Below, piece after piece: positions 5,440-5,538 of a DNA stretch of 5,538 nucleotides (within the stretch, counting starts at the first letter, position 1; every line of letters begins with the position of its first letter). Source of the stretch: Candidatus Sumerlaeota bacterium (GTDB taxonomy: Bacteria; Sumerlaeota; Sumerlaeia; MWCT01); contig JAPLSR010000465.1 of the NCBI GenBank assembly GCA_026398545.1, positions 1-5,538 on the forward strand. Direction: 5' to 3'. Below the pieces are notes generated by a model. That model worked only from the letters and a program-made list of their open reading frames with translations, searched no databases and was not told where the DNA came from. The position numbers and the translations under genes were made by a program.

Positions 5440-5538
5440 ATGAAAACGATTCAGGAAAATAAAATATATAACATGGATTGTCTTCAGGGATTGCCTCTGA
5501 TTAAGGATGAATCCGTAGACCTTGTCATAACGGACCCC
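5440..5538 (+). CDS. DNA methyltransferase (N6-adenine/N4-cytosine type), N-terminal fragment
   Basis: The first 33 codons are visible and the gene runs off the right edge. The fragment reads NKIYNMDCLQGLPLI from residue 7, then KDESVDLVITDP up to the edge. This is the usual N-terminus of PF01555-type methyltransferases, in which NMDC-like segments precede the catalytic motif IV, (D/N)PP(Y/F); its first two residues (DP) are visible and the next lie outside. Motif IV so near the N-terminus suggests a class with the SAM-binding FxGxG motif at the C-terminus (beta type). It could be an orphan methyltransferase or part of a restriction-modification system; the window cannot tell. The start is uncertain, because the ATG at 5440 lacks a clear ribosome binding site and follows the terminator T-run by only 12 bases. 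An in-frame ATG at 5473 is no better supported. Confidence 0.8.
   Translation, partial: MKTIQENKIYNMDCLQGLPLIKDESVDLVITDP

Overview
The window comes from a bacterium of moderate GC content that I cannot place to species. Shine-Dalgarno sequences of the AAAGGAG type stand before four of the genes. Secreted proteins with cohesin-like, dockerin-like and beta-propeller repeat domains, together with a CTCTGCG-type intergenic repeat, fit a free-living or anaerobic environmental bacterium, perhaps from a poorly cultured phylum. That placement is inference from gene style only.

Layout. Positions 1-615 (minus strand) hold the N-terminal 205 residues of a secreted beta-propeller repeat protein that runs off the left edge. 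Positions 616-843 are intergenic and contain an element of about 115 bp built of 9-bp CTCTGCG-type repeats in inverted orientation. Positions 844-1294 (minus) are a decayed secreted alpha/beta hydrolase of the PHB-depolymerase/LpqC type. It has a signal peptide, a frameshift, a GISSGG nucleophile elbow and no C-terminal half. Positions 1457-2695 (plus) are a complete DUF1015 family protein with the conserved ADGHHR motif, followed by a small GC-rich hairpin cluster. Positions 2750-3059 are AT-rich and without a convincing gene, but include a GTTGTACAAC palindrome.

Positions 3142-5352 are a probable two-gene operon with a promoter-like sequence at 3060-3084 and a strong intrinsic terminator at 5384-5427. 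The first gene encodes a small secreted protein with one cohesin-like domain and a C-terminal dockerin-like tail whose second calcium loop is cut short. The second encodes a 504-residue secreted protein with an N-terminal cohesin-like domain and two copies of a roughly 172-residue module that I do not recognise. The two products may act together at the cell surface or outside the cell, for example in binding polysaccharide or as a small scaffold. This is inference.

The right edge (5440-5538) holds the first 33 codons of a DNA methyltransferase, ending in the catalytic motif IV region (VDLVITDP). No restriction partner is visible in the window.

The most interesting part is the operon: an adjacent cohesin-dockerin and cohesin-module pair with a tandem module of unknown family. 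Nothing here shows directly that it forms a new system.
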